Assembly (NCBI RefSeq): GCF_014596565.1
Contig: NZ_NOIN01000015.1
Span: 62,001-126,000 of the forward strand
Direction of reading: 5' to 3'
Origin: Pseudomonas sp. PSB18
GTDB taxonomy: Bacteria; Pseudomonadota; Gammaproteobacteria; Pseudomonadales; Pseudomonadaceae
Length of the DNA: 64,000 nt
How positions within the stretch are numbered: position 1 is the stretch's first letter; every line of letters begins with the position of its first letter. Shown piece by piece: positions 1 to 8,920 of the stretch. The notes beneath the pieces are model-generated. The model was not told the DNA's origin and did not search any database. It saw only the letters and a program-made list of their open reading frames with translations. Both the position numbers and the translations under genes were made by a program.

Positions 1-427
1 TGGCGAAAGCGTGATGCTGGCTCAGCAGCTCGAAGCGCTTCTTCAGGAACGACACGCCTTTTTCGCCCTGCACGAAGCTCAGGTGCGGCACCGGCGCGAT
101 AAAGGACTTGGAGGAGCCGAACGTGCTTTTCTGGGTCAGGTACGTCCAGAACTGCTTCGACACCTCGAACTGGGTGTTGATGTGCACGGCTTTCTTGATG
201 TCGACACTGCCATCGGCCGCCTGCGGCGTGTAGTTCAGCTCACACAGCCCGGCGTGGCCTGTACCGGCGTTGTTCCAGGGGTTGGAACTCTCCGCGGCAC
301 CGGAATCCATCAGCTCGACGACTTCCAGCGAAATCGCGGGGTCGAGCTCCTTGAGCAGCACGGCCAGGGTGGCACTCATGATGCCGGCCCCTACCAGAAC
401 TACATCGACTGCTTCGTTATGCGCCAT
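1..427 (-). CDS. mqo: Malate:quinone oxidoreductase, N-terminal part (cut by window edge)
   Basis: Membrane-associated FAD enzyme that oxidises malate to oxaloacetate and passes electrons to quinone; it is the usual TCA-cycle malate dehydrogenase of pseudomonads. Only about 142 N-terminal residues lie in the window, and the gene runs off the left edge. The start is the ATG at 427 ([20 protein letters not shown]): a beta strand followed by the dinucleotide-binding GAGIMSATL turn near residues 13-21. [20 protein letters not shown], characteristic of Mqo, follows near residues 49-68. Identification is secure at family level. Pseudomonads can carry more than one mqo copy, and the fragment does not say which this is. 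Confidence 0.93.
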   Translation of the reverse strand, partial: MAHNEAVDVVLVGAGIMSATLAVLLKELDPAISLEVVELMDSGAAESSNPWNNAGTGHAGLCELNYTPQAADGSVDIKKAVHINTQFEVSKQFWTYLTQKSTFGSSKSFIAPVPHLSFVQGEKGVSFLKKRFELLSQHHAFA

Positions 428-1161
428 TTAACGCGTCTCCAAAATCTGCAGCACCAAATTGTCGGCATAGCGGCCAGGAGTGGCGGGGCAGGTCGGTTGC
501 GCCCCAGGTACCCATGGCCAGGATCGCCATGTCCGAATCTTCGCAATTTTTTGCAACTGCTACGGATGCATGCAGCCTGGCCTCAAGAGTCACATGAACT
601 CATTTAAGCGCCGGGCACACAATTCGACTTATGGCCGAGACATCCGTTCGTGCAACCAAATCCGTAGCGGACAGGCTTCAGGCGCCGGTTCTTGAGCGAT
701 ATCCGGTCCTGTGTCGTTGGGCTGTTTCAGACGCCAATGGTGCTTGTTCAGACGCAAAACTTTTCATTTGCTCGCCACACTCTTGTGAAGTTGTGAAAAC
801 CCGTTTTTTCACGCTCTTTTGAAGACGTGAACCTCAAAAAGGGCTGTCCCAGCCAGGCACCGTGTCCGGATTGTTTGCCCCATGCAGTACATGACAGGCA
901 AAACGGGCAGACAGCTCAGTGACCGAGCGTAATGACAGCTCTGCAGATTCGCGAAAAGTGGTGATTGGCCCGGAAACAGCGGGCGCGCCAGCTTCACTCG
1001 ATCTGTGTGGGCGGCTCTCTGTGGGCGGTGCGGGGTGCCAATACAAGCGCATCAGCGGCGTTGCGAGGCCCGATCAGGAGACGTCCTTATAATCGGGGGG
1101 AGATTGTAACGAAGAAACGCAGGAAAATGGTCGTGTTTAATGACTTTTATTAGCCATTCGG
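428..1161. other. 734-bp stretch without a convincing gene
   Basis: This is the upstream region of mqo. Open frames of 60-70 codons exist on both strands, but none has a recognisable protein, a good ribosome-binding site or coding-like composition. A 7-bp inverted repeat (GTGAAAA 793-799, TTTTCAC 806-812) followed by CGCTCTTTT could be a weak plus-strand terminator. Promoter elements for mqo must lie here, but I could not fix them. Confidence 0.5.
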
Positions 1162-1395
1162 TCAGATGGCTAACAACTGGCGGCTGCGCGCGCGACTGCG
1201 AAGCGGCTGTACGCGGGCGCTGGCGGGTAAAGGCTGATTCAGCCAGTTGAGACGGATTTCTTCGATTTCCACCCAGCCTTCGCCCATGGGTTGCAGGCTG
1301 CATTGTTTGAACGCCTGGCAACGGCCGTTGCGATCCAGCAGGGCAAAGCTGCGATGCTGTGGGCGTGGCGTGAACAAGGAGACGAGAAGACGCAT
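1162..1395 (-). CDS. Small hypothetical protein, 77 aa
   Basis: I do not recognise a family or function. The reading frame (MRLLVSLFTPRPQHRSFALL...) looks like real protein: a beta-like hydrophobic start, then QAFKQC, a central acidic GEGWVEIEEIRLNWLN segment, and a basic tail rich in R and S. There are no membrane segments or signal peptide. A GGAAAT stretch lies about six bases before the ATG. It is divergent from the YajG lipoprotein gene, with about 200 bp between them. It may be a lineage-specific cytoplasmic protein; conservation across Pseudomonas would be needed to be sure. Confidence 0.5.
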   Translation of the reverse strand: MRLLVSLFTPRPQHRSFALLDRNGRCQAFKQCSLQPMGEGWVEIEEIRLNWLNQPLPASARVQPLRSRARSRQLLAI

Positions 1396-1596
1396 GGTCG
1401 GATTTCCGTGTCGGGGGACTTATGAGCAGCCTGACAGCGAGCCATGACATGCCGGTGTAAGGACCGTGACAATGGAATGACAGGAACCGGCATTGGCGGT
1501 ACATGTCTGAAATTTCAGTATTCATTCGGCTGGTTCGCCGCGCTGGCGCACCGCTATACTGCGGGTCTGTCAGTGCCCGATTCTGGAGAGAAGCGC

Positions 1597-2181
1597 ATGT
1601 TGCAACGCCTGTTGTTCGGTTTGATCGCTGTGACCAGTCTGACCCTTGTCGGCTGCGCCCACAGCCCGCAACAACTTAACCCGGAACCCAAGCTCAACGC
1701 CCAGCTGGCGCCTGTGGGCCATGGCCAACCGGTGGTGGTACGGGTGGTGGACGGCCGTCCGTCGCCGACGCTCGGCACCCGTGGCGGTCTGTACCCGGAA
1801 ACCAGCGTCATCACGGTACAGGGTGCGCAGATCCTGCCCAAGCTGCAGGCCCAGGCTGAAGCCGCCGTGCGTCTGCTGGGGTTCACCCCGACCGCGAACG
1901 CAATGAATGCTCCGCAACTGACCGTTACCCTGGCCGAACTCAAGTATCAGTCGCCTAAGGAAGGCATGTACGTGACCGAAGCCACCATCGGCGCGACCTT
2001 CCGTTCCGATGTGCAGAATGCCAGCCGCCGTTACAGCGGCCGTTACGGTGCTTCCCTGGATCAGCGTTTCGGCATGGCGCCCAACCAGGACACCAATACC
2101 AAGCTGGTCAGCGACGTGTTGAGCGATGCCCTGACCCGGCTGTTCAAGGACCCGACCATCGGCCAGGTACTGGCTGAGTAA
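1597..2181 (+). CDS. YajG family lipoprotein, 194 aa
   Basis: Predicted outer-membrane or periplasmic lipoprotein of the YajG family; its function is poorly known. The N-terminus MLQRLLFGLIAVTSLTLVGC is a lipoprotein signal peptide with lipobox LVGC, so the mature protein starts at Cys20. The body contains the VVVRVVDGRPSPTLGTRGG segment and the repeating strand pattern typical of the family, and the length fits. The longer in-frame extension upstream to 1444 was rejected because GGAGAG lies just before this ATG and the signal peptide begins here. A REP pair follows immediately and may end or stabilise the transcript. Confidence 0.85.
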   Translation: MLQRLLFGLIAVTSLTLVGCAHSPQQLNPEPKLNAQLAPVGHGQPVVVRVVDGRPSPTLGTRGGLYPETSVITVQGAQILPKLQAQAEAAVRLLGFTPTANAMNAPQLTVTLAELKYQSPKEGMYVTEATIGATFRSDVQNASRRYSGRYGASLDQRFGMAPNQDTNTKLVSDVLSDALTRLFKDPTIGQVLAE

Positions 2182-2202
2182 GATCCGGGCCTGACCCCCC
2201 AC

Positions 2203-2294
2203 CTGTGGGAGCGAGCCTGCTCGCGATAGCGGTTTATCAGTCACATTGATTTCAGATGTGATGCCGCTATCGCGAGCAGGCTCGCTCCCACAGG
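2203..2294. repeat. REP pair (type A), arms outward
   Basis: Two inverted copies of the REP core CTGTGGGAGCGAGCCTGCTC flank a spacer of about 35 bp, so the CTGTGGG ends lie outside. In RNA this forms one long hairpin. The same core recurs at 5634, 8921, 25738, 28286 and inside the 34.5-35.4 kb repeat. This is the layout of a REPIN mobilised by a RAYT transposase encoded elsewhere. Confidence 0.9.
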
Positions 2295-2313
2295 TTTTTT
2301 TTTGCGCGATTTC

Positions 2314-2520
2314 CTAGGCGGCCTGTGAATACAGTTCCAGCACACTGATGCCTGTCAGCAGATCTGTCTCCGGCAGGTCGGCATGTTGATGGCCACCGAG
2401 GGCGCAATACACCAGCCAATGTGGGTCCTGTACGTTGAAGGACAGGCTGCCGACGAGATTCTGCTGTTCGTCGCTTGGGGTGATGAGGTAGAGGCGATCC
2501 TGGTTTTCGGCGTGAAGCAT
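2314..2520 (-). CDS. Hypothetical protein, about 68 aa, start uncertain
   Basis: Unrecognised protein. From the ATG at 2520 it reads MLHAENQDRLYLITPSDEQQ and ends LTGISVLELYSQAA. The mix of acidic, aromatic and aliphatic residues is protein-like. The frame stays open upstream to 2631 with plausible sequence (VLRHGLVIWISHPVALQTC), so the true start may be one of several TTG codons further up; none has a clear ribosome-binding site. It is divergent from the small membrane protein gene at 2733. It could be a spurious frame, but its composition is better than that of neighbouring shadow frames. Confidence 0.42.
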   Translation of the reverse strand: MLHAENQDRLYLITPSDEQQNLVGSLSFNVQDPHWLVYCALGGHQHADLPETDLLTGISVLELYSQAA

Positions 2521-2732
2521 GACGGGGTCCGTGCAGGTTTGGAGGGCGACAGGGTGGCTTATCCAGATGACCAAACCGTGACGGAGAACATAAATCCATA
2601 GCTCAGCCCGCAGCAACGAAGCTCTGGGCAAGCCTTGCTCCCACAGGTCGGAAAAAATGGGGCAGGGTGCTGGGCTTTCGGTAGAATCCGCGCCCTGTCC
2701 GAAGGTCCCGCCTGTTTTGCTTGAGGTTTGTG

Positions 2733-3017
2733 ATGTCGCTGCATCTGCTTTCGTTGTTCGCTGCCCACCCGGCCAAACTGATCAACCTGTTCGCCTTGCT
2801 GTTTGCCTGCCCTGGCGGTTGGGTACTGCATGCGACGCGCCGCCGTGAGCAGCGGGCGCGAGCGAGCCTGCAAGCAGGCAATCGCAATAGCGAAGAACGG
2901 TTCGAAGCGTTGCTGGACTTGGCGACGCAGCGCATGAACCGGTTTTTCTACCGATTCGGCTTTGGCTGCCTGGCGTTGGCGTTGCTGGTGTCGTGGATCA
3001 GCACGCAGATCAGTTGA
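2733..3017 (+). CDS. Small membrane protein of unknown function, 94 aa
   Basis: MSLHLLSLFAAHPAKLINLF begins a hydrophobic segment (about residues 5-33) containing LFALLFACPGGWVLHA. A charged central helix rich in R, E and Q follows (about 38-72), and a second transmembrane stretch, FGFGCLALALLVSWIST, ends the protein. The layout suggests two membrane passes with a basic cytoplasmic loop. The ATG at 2733 follows TTGAGGTTTGTG, where GAGG is a reasonable ribosome-binding site; an in-frame TTG at 2721 is less likely. No family is recognised. Confidence 0.65.
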   Translation: MSLHLLSLFAAHPAKLINLFALLFACPGGWVLHATRRREQRARASLQAGNRNSEERFEALLDLATQRMNRFFYRFGFGCLALALLVSWISTQIS

Positions 3018-3045
3018 GATGACCTGACCTGTAGCAAAGTTGCTC

Positions 3046-3180
3046 TTGTGGCGAGGGGATTTATCCCCGCTGGGCTGCGAAGCAGCCCTAAAACCAGCTA
3101 ACCCGATGGGTCAGACAGATTGAGTCGATAGCGATAGGGCCGCTTTGCAGCCCAGCGGGGATAAATCCCCTCGCCACAAG
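3046..3180. repeat. REP pair (type B), about 135 bp
   Basis: Inverted copies of GTGGCGAGGGGATTTATCCC, each continued by CGCTGGGCTGC, flank a non-conserved middle. The same element recurs at 18248 and 58611, and a minimal version sits at 11952. It lies between the convergent genes at 2733 and 3194, where its hairpin could serve both as a terminator. Confidence 0.9.
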
Positions 3181-3193
3181 GCCCTGCGTTGGC

Positions 3194-4357
3194 TTACAGC
3201 GCCAACCCCGCCTTGACCCGATACTGATTACGCACCGGCGTCGCATATTGCAGTACCAGGAACGGTCGGTGTTCCGCCGGGCACGCGTCCAATCGGCGCT
3301 GCCATTCTTCCTGGGCCTTGGCCAGTTCATCGGCGCCGAATACCTCGGCCGCTTGCGGAACCTGTAGCTGCGGATCGGCGTCGGCCCATTGGGCGTAAGC
3401 CAGGTAATGCACAGGGAACAGGCGGTAGCCGCCGAGAATCTGCCGATCCATCTCCTGGGCCAATTGCTTGGTGTCTTCGAACAGCTCGGTGATCGGCGCG
3501 GCAAAGTTCACGTGCACCCGGCCTTTGTAGCCAGTGATGCCCTTGGCGATGCTCACGTCATCTTCGCCCGGCGCCTTGGTGTAGGTGCCGGTGGTGGCGC
3601 GGATATACAGCTCGCGGGCCTTGGCCTGGTCACACGGGTCATATTCGTAGCTGATCGACACGGGGGTGAGGTTCAGCGACTGGATGACCTCGCCGAATGG
3701 CTCGTCCTTGCGGCTCATATGGAACATCTTGAGGATGGCCGATTCGGTGCGGTCGTCGCCGTCCTTGGCCCGCCCTTCGGCCTGGGCGATCCAGATCGAG
3801 GCGCAGTCGTTGCGGATCGAGTGGTTGATATACGCTGACAGCAACTGGTAGGCCGCCATCTTCTCCCGCCGCCCGGTGATGGAGCGGTGCACGATGAAGC
3901 TCTTGTTCAGGCGCATCAGGTCGCTGACAAAAGGTTTTTGCAGCAGGTTGTCGCCAATGGCGATGCGCGGCGTCGGCAGGCCGGCGTGGTACACCGCATA
4001 GTTGACGAAGGCCGGGTCCATCACGATGTCGCGGTGGTTGGCGATGAACAGGTATGCGCTGCCGGACTTGAACTGCTCCACCCCGGTATAGGTCACGCCG
4101 TCGGTGGCGCGCTCGATGGTGTGGTCGACGTAGAACTCCACTTTGTCCTGCAAAGTGGCGACCGACGTCACGCCGGCGAACTCACGGCGCAATCTTTGCG
4201 CTATAAGAGGTTTGAGCATCCAGCCGAAGGCGCCGGCCAGGCGTGGGAAGCGGAAGTGGGTGAGGATATCTAGAAACGCCTTGTCGCCGAGCAGCCGGGC
4301 CAGCACCGCTGGGACTTCGCTGTCGTCGTAAGGTCGGATGGCATCGAATTCGCCCAT
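3194..4357 (-). CDS. PlsC-type 1-acylglycerol-3-phosphate acyltransferase-like protein, 387 aa
   Basis: Probable membrane acyltransferase of the glycerol-phosphate acyltransferase fold, transferring an acyl chain to a lysophospholipid-type acceptor. The core motif is LFIANHRDIVMDP near residues 103-113. The usual catalytic motif is NHxxxxD; here His and Asp are separated by five residues (HRDIVMD), a variant I associate with a subfamily. Further on are FIVHRS, IWIAQAEGRAKDGDDRTE and PVSISYEYDPCD, the expected acceptor and substrate blocks. The start was set at the second of two adjacent ATGs (4357), four bases after AAGAGAG; the 4360 ATG or the open frame up to 4480 are alternatives. The acceptor is unknown. 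Confidence 0.8.
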   Translation of the reverse strand: MGEFDAIRPYDDSEVPAVLARLLGDKAFLDILTHFRFPRLAGAFGWMLKPLIAQRLRREFAGVTSVATLQDKVEFYVDHTIERATDGVTYTGVEQFKSGSAYLFIANHRDIVMDPAFVNYAVYHAGLPTPRIAIGDNLLQKPFVSDLMRLNKSFIVHRSITGRREKMAAYQLLSAYINHSIRNDCASIWIAQAEGRAKDGDDRTESAILKMFHMSRKDEPFGEVIQSLNLTPVSISYEYDPCDQAKARELYIRATTGTYTKAPGEDDVSIAKGITGYKGRVHVNFAAPITELFEDTKQLAQEMDRQILGGYRLFPVHYLAYAQWADADPQLQVPQAAEVFGADELAKAQEEWQRRLDACPAEHRPFLVLQYATPVRNQYRVKAGLAL

Positions 4358-4500
4358 CATGCTCTCTTGTTGGAAACGGCTAGGGTAAGTTAAAGGTTCG
4401 ATCGAAAAAACGACGGGGCACGGCCTGGAAGATAAGCCAGACGAAAATTGCCCTGCAAATAGACCGGCGATTATACGCACAAGTCACCTGGGAGACCGCG

Positions 4501-4683
4501 ATGCTGGAAGCCGCTTGTTATGATTGTCCGTATTGCGGTGAAGAGGTCGAGACGACTGTGGATCTGTCGGGCGGGGATCAGGTCTATATCGAAGACTGTC
4601 AGGTGTGCTGTCGACCGATCACTTTCAACCTGCAAGTGCATGGCGAGGAGTGGCATCTCGAGGTCTTCAGCGAAAACGATTGA
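4501..4683 (+). CDS. CPXCG-motif cysteine-rich protein, 60 aa
   Basis: Tiny cytoplasmic protein with two cysteine pairs: CPYCG near residues 9-13 and CQVCC near residues 33-37. This is the pattern of the CPXCG family and suggests a zinc ribbon. The rest is acidic, with [14 protein letters not shown] at the end. Function is unknown for the family. The ATG at 4501 follows GGGAGACCGCG. It overlaps or abuts the DUF2007 gene downstream, and in pseudomonads these two small genes are commonly neighbours, so co-transcription is likely. Confidence 0.85.
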   Translation: MLEAACYDCPYCGEEVETTVDLSGGDQVYIEDCQVCCRPITFNLQVHGEEWHLEVFSEND

Positions 4684-4694
4684 TGGGGATGCCC

Positions 4695-4955
4695 ATGCAA
4701 AGAATCTACGAACTGGAAAGCCTGATGGAGGGCGAGCTGCTGCAAGGCATGCTCGCCAGCGAGGGCATCACGGCGCATCTGGTGGGGCGCGACCTGGTGG
4801 GCGGCGCGGGTGAGTTGCCGATGCAAGGCCTCCTGGGCCTGGCGGTAGAAGACGACCAGGCGCAGTACGCCCGGGAGCTCATCGTTGCGTACAATGCCGC
4901 GATGCCAGTGCCCGGTGATGAGCCGGAGAGCTATCCCGGCACGTTGGTCTGTTAG
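4695..4955 (+). CDS. DUF2007 family putative signal-transducing protein, 86 aa
   Basis: Small cytoplasmic protein beginning MQRIYELESLMEGELLQGML. The pattern of a short strand, an amphipathic helix, then ITAHLVGRD and LLGLAVEDDQAQYARELI is that of the DUF2007 ferredoxin-like fold (PII-like signalling proteins, function unproven). Three in-frame ATGs lie at 4683, 4689 and 4695. The last is preferred because GGGG lies six bases upstream and family members begin at this point. It follows the CPXCG gene directly. Confidence 0.82.
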   Translation: MQRIYELESLMEGELLQGMLASEGITAHLVGRDLVGGAGELPMQGLLGLAVEDDQAQYARELIVAYNAAMPVPGDEPESYPGTLVC

Positions 4956-4990
4956 GCTGGCAGCCATTCGATCAAGAGTCGTGTTGCCCC

Positions 4991-5614
4991 ATGTGTGGAC
5001 GTTATGCCCTGTTTCGCTGGAACCCCGCTTTCGCGGCCTTGCCCGGCTTTCCTGCCGACCAGAAGGCCCAATGGAATATTTCGCCCAATGATTCGGTGCT
5101 GATGCTGCGTGCCGGTGCCGACGGGCAGCGCGAGCTGGCACGGGCGCGCTGGGGCCTGACGCCCGCGTGGCTGACCGACCTGTCCCGTACTCCGGCCCAC
5201 GCCCGGGCCGAAACCGTGGCCGAGCAGCCGATGTTCCGTGAAGCCCTGCGTCTGCGGCGCTGCCTGCTGCCGGCCAACGGCTTCTACGAATGGCGCGGCG
5301 GCACACGCAAGCGGCCCTACTGGCTGACGCCGGGAGAGGGTTCGTCGTTGTGCTTTGCCGCGATCTGGGAAGCGTATCCCGTGCAGGAGCAGGTGTGGTT
5401 GAGCACGGCGGTCATCACTCAGCCGGCGGCGGGGCAGCGCAGGCCGTTGATCCTGGACGAAGAGGGCCAGCGCCTGTGGCTCGACCCCGAAACGCCGCTG
5501 CACACCCTGCAAGGGCTGCTGGCAAGCGAGCCGGCGCAATTGCGCGAGCGGGTGCTGGCCAACATGGTCAATGACCCGAAGCTCAATGGGCCGGAGTGTC
5601 TGACTCCGGCTTGA
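4991..5614 (+). CDS. SRAP (YedK/HMCES-like) family protein with altered active-site residues, 207 aa
   Basis: SRAP proteins use Cys2 to bond covalently to abasic sites in single-stranded DNA and shield them. This protein begins MCGRYALFRW, so Cys2 is present, and has WNISPND (the usual NIAPT strand), ARAETV, RCLLPANGFYEW with the expected Glu near residue 99, and PLILDEEGQRLWLDPET. Two positions look changed: the Asn normally just before ARAET is His (residue about 70), and the His normally two residues before the R-M-P-V-I-L strand is Gly (GQRRPLIL, about residue 148). It may be a divergent paralogue with altered chemistry. The gene stands alone between the DUF2007 gene and a REP pair. Confidence 0.85.
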   Translation: MCGRYALFRWNPAFAALPGFPADQKAQWNISPNDSVLMLRAGADGQRELARARWGLTPAWLTDLSRTPAHARAETVAEQPMFREALRLRRCLLPANGFYEWRGGTRKRPYWLTPGEGSSLCFAAIWEAYPVQEQVWLSTAVITQPAAGQRRPLILDEEGQRLWLDPETPLHTLQGLLASEPAQLRERVLANMVNDPKLNGPECLTPA

Positions 5615-5633
5615 GTTCCGTTGTGCTTTTACT

Positions 5634-5712
5634 GTCGCTATCGCGAGCAGGCTCGCTCCCACAGGGGCATTTCCGCAATCTCCTGTGGGAGCGAGCCTGC
5701 TCGCGATAGCGG
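5634..5712. repeat. REP pair (type A), arms inward
   Basis: Two copies of the TGTGGGAGCGAGCCTGCTCG core in inverted order, here with the CGCTATCGCGAG ends outside and a spacer of about 20 bp. The orientation is opposite to the pair at 2203. It lies between the convergent SRAP gene and the chemoreceptor gene, where it could act as a two-way terminator. Confidence 0.9.
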
Positions 5713-5719
5713 TTCTGGA

Positions 5720-7858
5720 TCAGACCCTGAACTGATTGATCAACCGCCGCTGCTGTTCCGCCAGTTTGGTCAAGCCGGCACTGGCCGCGCTGGACTCATC
5801 CGCGCCGCCCGCCACTTCGTTCGCCACTTGCCCGATGTTGATGACGTTGCGGTTGATGTCATCGGCCACGGCGCTTTGCTCCTCGGCGGCGCTGGCGATC
5901 TGGGTGTTCATGTCGTTGATCACCGACACTGCCTGGGTGATGGTTTCCAGGGCCTGGGCCGCTTTTGCCGCATGCTGCACGCTTTGATCGGTGCGGTGCT
6001 GGCTGTCTTCCATCACCCGTACCACGTCCCGGGTACCCTGCTGCAATTGCTGGATCATCGACTGGATTTCTTCCGTGGCCTGCTGCGTTTTCTGCGCCAG
6101 GTTACGCACTTCATCAGCCACTACAGCGAATCCGCGACCCTGCTCACCGGCCCGGGCGGCTTCGATGGCCGCGTTGAGGGCCAGCAGATTGGTCTGTTCG
6201 GCGATGCCACGGATGGCGGTGAGAATCGCGTTGATGTTCTCGCTGTCCTTGGCCAGGGTCTGCACCACGCCCACCGCCTTGCCGATTTCCACGGCCAGGG
6301 CGCCGATGGACGTGGACGTGTCCCGTACGATCTGCATGCCCTGGCTGGCGGCCTGGTCGGCGTGACTGGCGGCCTGGGCGGCCTGGGTCGCGTTGCGGGC
6401 CACGTCCTGGGCCGTGGCGGTCATCTCGTGCACGGCGGTGGCGACCTGGTCGATCTCCGACATTTGCTTATGCACGCCCTGGTTGGTGCGGATTGCGATG
6501 TCGGCGGTGTGCTCCGACGAATCGCTGACGCTCTGCACCGAGGTCACCACTTGGGTGATCATCCCCTGCAGCTTGCTCAGGAACGTGTTGAAGCCCCTGG
6601 CAATCGCGCCCAATTCGTCGGCGCGGTCACTCACCAGGCGCCGGGTCAGGTCGCCTTCACCCTGGGCAATGTCATCGAGCATTGCCACCATTTGCTTGAG
6701 TGGCCGGGCAATGCCATGGCCCACCAGCCAGATCACCAGCAGACCGATGCCGGCAATTACCAGACCCACCATCGCCATGCCGAAAATGTCAGACTGGCGC
6801 CGATCGTTCAGGTCTTTCTGCAACGCTTGCAGATCGGCCATCACCGCGTTCAGCGGCAATTGCAGCATCAGCGTCCAGCGGGCATTGGTCTCGCCAATGC
6901 CGAATGGCATATACACTTCGATGTGCCCGTGTTCCTCATCGATGTCGTAACGCACCTCGCCCATACCGAGCTTGCCCAGGTTGTCCAGCTCACTGGCGTC
7001 GAGCAGGTCGCTGGCCTTTTCCCCGAGCTTGCCCGGATCCTTCGTGAACGCCACGAATCGGTTATTGCTGGAGAGCAGCGCCAACTCCCCGGCGCCGTTG
7101 TACAGCTTGGCATCGGCGGCCACGAGCATGTCCTGGATGAAGTTCACCGACAGATCCGCCCCGGCGATGCCCTGGAATTTGCCATCGATGAGGATCGGCT
7201 CGATGAACGAGGCGAGCATGGTCATGGTGTCGCCGACACGGTAGGGCGCCGGGTCGATGACGCAGGCTTTCCTGCTGTCCTGGGAACACAGGTAGTACTC
7301 GCTGGCGCGGATACCGGTGGACAGCAACTTCTGATCAGTCACGTCGGCCAGTTTTTCCAGGCCCAGGGTGCCGTCCTGATTGCGGAACCACCACGGCAGG
7401 AAGCGCCCGTTGGTTTCCATGCCCACGACGGAGCTGTTCACGTAGTTGGCGTCATCGTGGTCGATGGCGTTCGGTTCCCAGGCGATGTAGGCGCCAAGGA
7501 CTTTGGGATTGCGCACTACGGTTTCCCGCAGCAGGCTGATCATCTGCTCGCGAGCAATCTTCAACGGTGGGGTGCCGTCCGTGCCCTTCATGCCCATCAG
7601 CGCGTTCGTGGTGGCAAGTCCCTTGGCGAGCAGCAGTGGGGCTTCCAGTTCCCGTTGGATCAGGCTGGCCTGGGTACGGGCCAGGGCGCTGAGACGTTGT
7701 TCGATGAGTTGTTCGAACTGCGCCTTGGTCCGTTGTTGCACCATGTCCTGGGTGCGGGCCCCGGCGAACAACGCATAGAGCACGAGGGCACCGACCACGC
7801 TGAGCACGATGGCGCCGGCCAGGGCGGCCACGGAAAACTGGATCGACTTGAATTTCAT
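5720..7858 (-). CDS. Methyl-accepting chemotaxis protein with periplasmic dCache-type sensor, 712 aa
   Basis: Inner-membrane chemoreceptor that signals through CheW and CheA to the flagellar motor. Order of parts: membrane segment at about residues 10-32; a large periplasmic domain to about 355 containing [29 protein letters not shown] and KWxx-free strands typical of double Cache sensors; a second membrane segment ([20 protein letters not shown]); a HAMP region beginning RPLKQM near 386; and the cytoplasmic coiled coil with the canonical tip [20 protein letters not shown] (about 548-567) and [12 protein letters not shown]. Two cysteines in [12 protein letters not shown] may form a periplasmic disulphide. 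The ligand cannot be read from sequence; amino or organic acids are usual for this sensor type. Confidence 0.93.
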   Translation of the reverse strand: MKFKSIQFSVAALAGAIVLSVVGALVLYALFAGARTQDMVQQRTKAQFEQLIEQRLSALARTQASLIQRELEAPLLLAKGLATTNALMGMKGTDGTPPLKIAREQMISLLRETVVRNPKVLGAYIAWEPNAIDHDDANYVNSSVVGMETNGRFLPWWFRNQDGTLGLEKLADVTDQKLLSTGIRASEYYLCSQDSRKACVIDPAPYRVGDTMTMLASFIEPILIDGKFQGIAGADLSVNFIQDMLVAADAKLYNGAGELALLSSNNRFVAFTKDPGKLGEKASDLLDASELDNLGKLGMGEVRYDIDEEHGHIEVYMPFGIGETNARWTLMLQLPLNAVMADLQALQKDLNDRRQSDIFGMAMVGLVIAGIGLLVIWLVGHGIARPLKQMVAMLDDIAQGEGDLTRRLVSDRADELGAIARGFNTFLSKLQGMITQVVTSVQSVSDSSEHTADIAIRTNQGVHKQMSEIDQVATAVHEMTATAQDVARNATQAAQAASHADQAASQGMQIVRDTSTSIGALAVEIGKAVGVVQTLAKDSENINAILTAIRGIAEQTNLLALNAAIEAARAGEQGRGFAVVADEVRNLAQKTQQATEEIQSMIQQLQQGTRDVVRVMEDSQHRTDQSVQHAAKAAQALETITQAVSVINDMNTQIASAAEEQSAVADDINRNVINIGQVANEVAGGADESSAASAGLTKLAEQQRRLINQFRV

Positions 7859-8075
7859 AAAGGCTCCGGACGCGGAAATGACGTCTGGAGTTTGTATCGG
7901 CGTTCAGATGGCCCGGCATGAGGCGCTATTCGTCGGGTGACTGTTTTTGAATCGTGAGTGTCGCTAATGGAGTTGGGGTGGGCTCTGTCCGAAATAGCTG
8001 TAATCCATCGTTGTATATCTGGCGTCGATACCCATCACCGCATAGGATACGACCACGTTTCCAGGGAGCTTTTAT

Positions 8076-8891
8076 ATGCACAAGACGTTGATGGTGAGTG
8101 TCCTCGGCACGAGCCTGTTGCTTGCCGGTTGCCAATCGGTGAATACCACCAGCGGCGGCGCCGTGGGCGTGGAACGCAAGCAGTACATGTTCAGCATGCT
8201 GTCGACCGATGAGGTCAACCAGATGTACGCCCAGTCCTACCAGAAGACCGTAGGCGAGGCGAGCACCCAGGGTGCGCTGGACAAGACCAGCAGCGAAGCC
8301 AGGCGCGTCCAGGCCATTGCCGACCGACTGATTGCCCAGGCGCCGGTGTTCCGCCCGGACTCGGCGCAGTGGAAGTGGGAAGTGAACCTGATCAAGAGTG
8401 ACGAGCTCAATGCCAACTGCGGCCCAGGCGGCAAGATCATTTTCTACACCGGGTTGATCGACTCGCTGAAGCTGACCGACGATGAGATCGCCGCGGTCAT
8501 GGGGCATGAGATCGCCCACGCCCTGCGCGAGCACGGGCGTGAAGCGATGTCCAAGGCCTATGGCATCGAGATGGCCAAGCAGGGCGCCGGCGCCCTGTTC
8601 GGCCTGGGCCAGGATAGCCTGGCGCTGGCCGACACCGTGGCCAACTACGGCATGACCTTGCCCAACAGCCGTGCCAACGAGAACGAAGCCGACCTGATCG
8701 GCCTCGAACTGGCTGCCCGCGCCGGCTATAACCCGAACGCCGCCATCACCTTGTGGAACAAGATGAGCAAGGCTTCAGAAGGCGCGCCACCGGAGTTCAT
8801 GAGCACTCACCCTGCATCCAGCAGCCGGATCGCTTCGTTGCAGGCAGCGATTCCGAAGGTGATGCCGCTTTACCAGCAAGCCAAGAAGTAA
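8076..8891 (+). CDS. M48 family lipoprotein metalloprotease (LoiP/YcaL-like), 271 aa
   Basis: Periplasmic zinc protease tethered to the envelope, of the group that takes part in outer-membrane protein quality control. The N-terminus has a lipoprotein signal with lipobox LLAGC (Cys at about residue 19). The zinc and catalytic motif GHEIAH lies near residues 143-148, and the third ligand is in RANENEADLIG near residues 200-210. NANCGPGGKIIFYTGLID precedes the helix, as in the family. The C-terminus HPASSSRIASLQAAIP is typical. The ATG follows AGGGAGCTTTTAT. It is monocistronic and followed by a REP pair. Confidence 0.92.
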   Translation: MHKTLMVSVLGTSLLLAGCQSVNTTSGGAVGVERKQYMFSMLSTDEVNQMYAQSYQKTVGEASTQGALDKTSSEARRVQAIADRLIAQAPVFRPDSAQWKWEVNLIKSDELNANCGPGGKIIFYTGLIDSLKLTDDEIAAVMGHEIAHALREHGREAMSKAYGIEMAKQGAGALFGLGQDSLALADTVANYGMTLPNSRANENEADLIGLELAARAGYNPNAAITLWNKMSKASEGAPPEFMSTHPASSSRIASLQAAIPKVMPLYQQAKK

Positions 8892-8920
8892 CCGTTCTTA
8901 TGCGGTGAGGCGACTGGCCT

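Noticed and set aside
480-1153. Short frames of 60-70 codons upstream of mqo
   Set aside because: No ribosome-binding sites, biased composition, and mutually overlapping on both strands.
1444-1596. N-terminal extension of the YajG lipoprotein
   Set aside because: The signal peptide and ribosome-binding site fix the start at 1597; the extension crosses the promoter region.
5621-7921. Very long plus-strand open frame (766 codons)
   Set aside because: It is antisense to the chemoreceptor gene, whose translation carries all family motifs; the plus frame is a GC-bias shadow rich in His, Gly and Leu with no recognisable domain.
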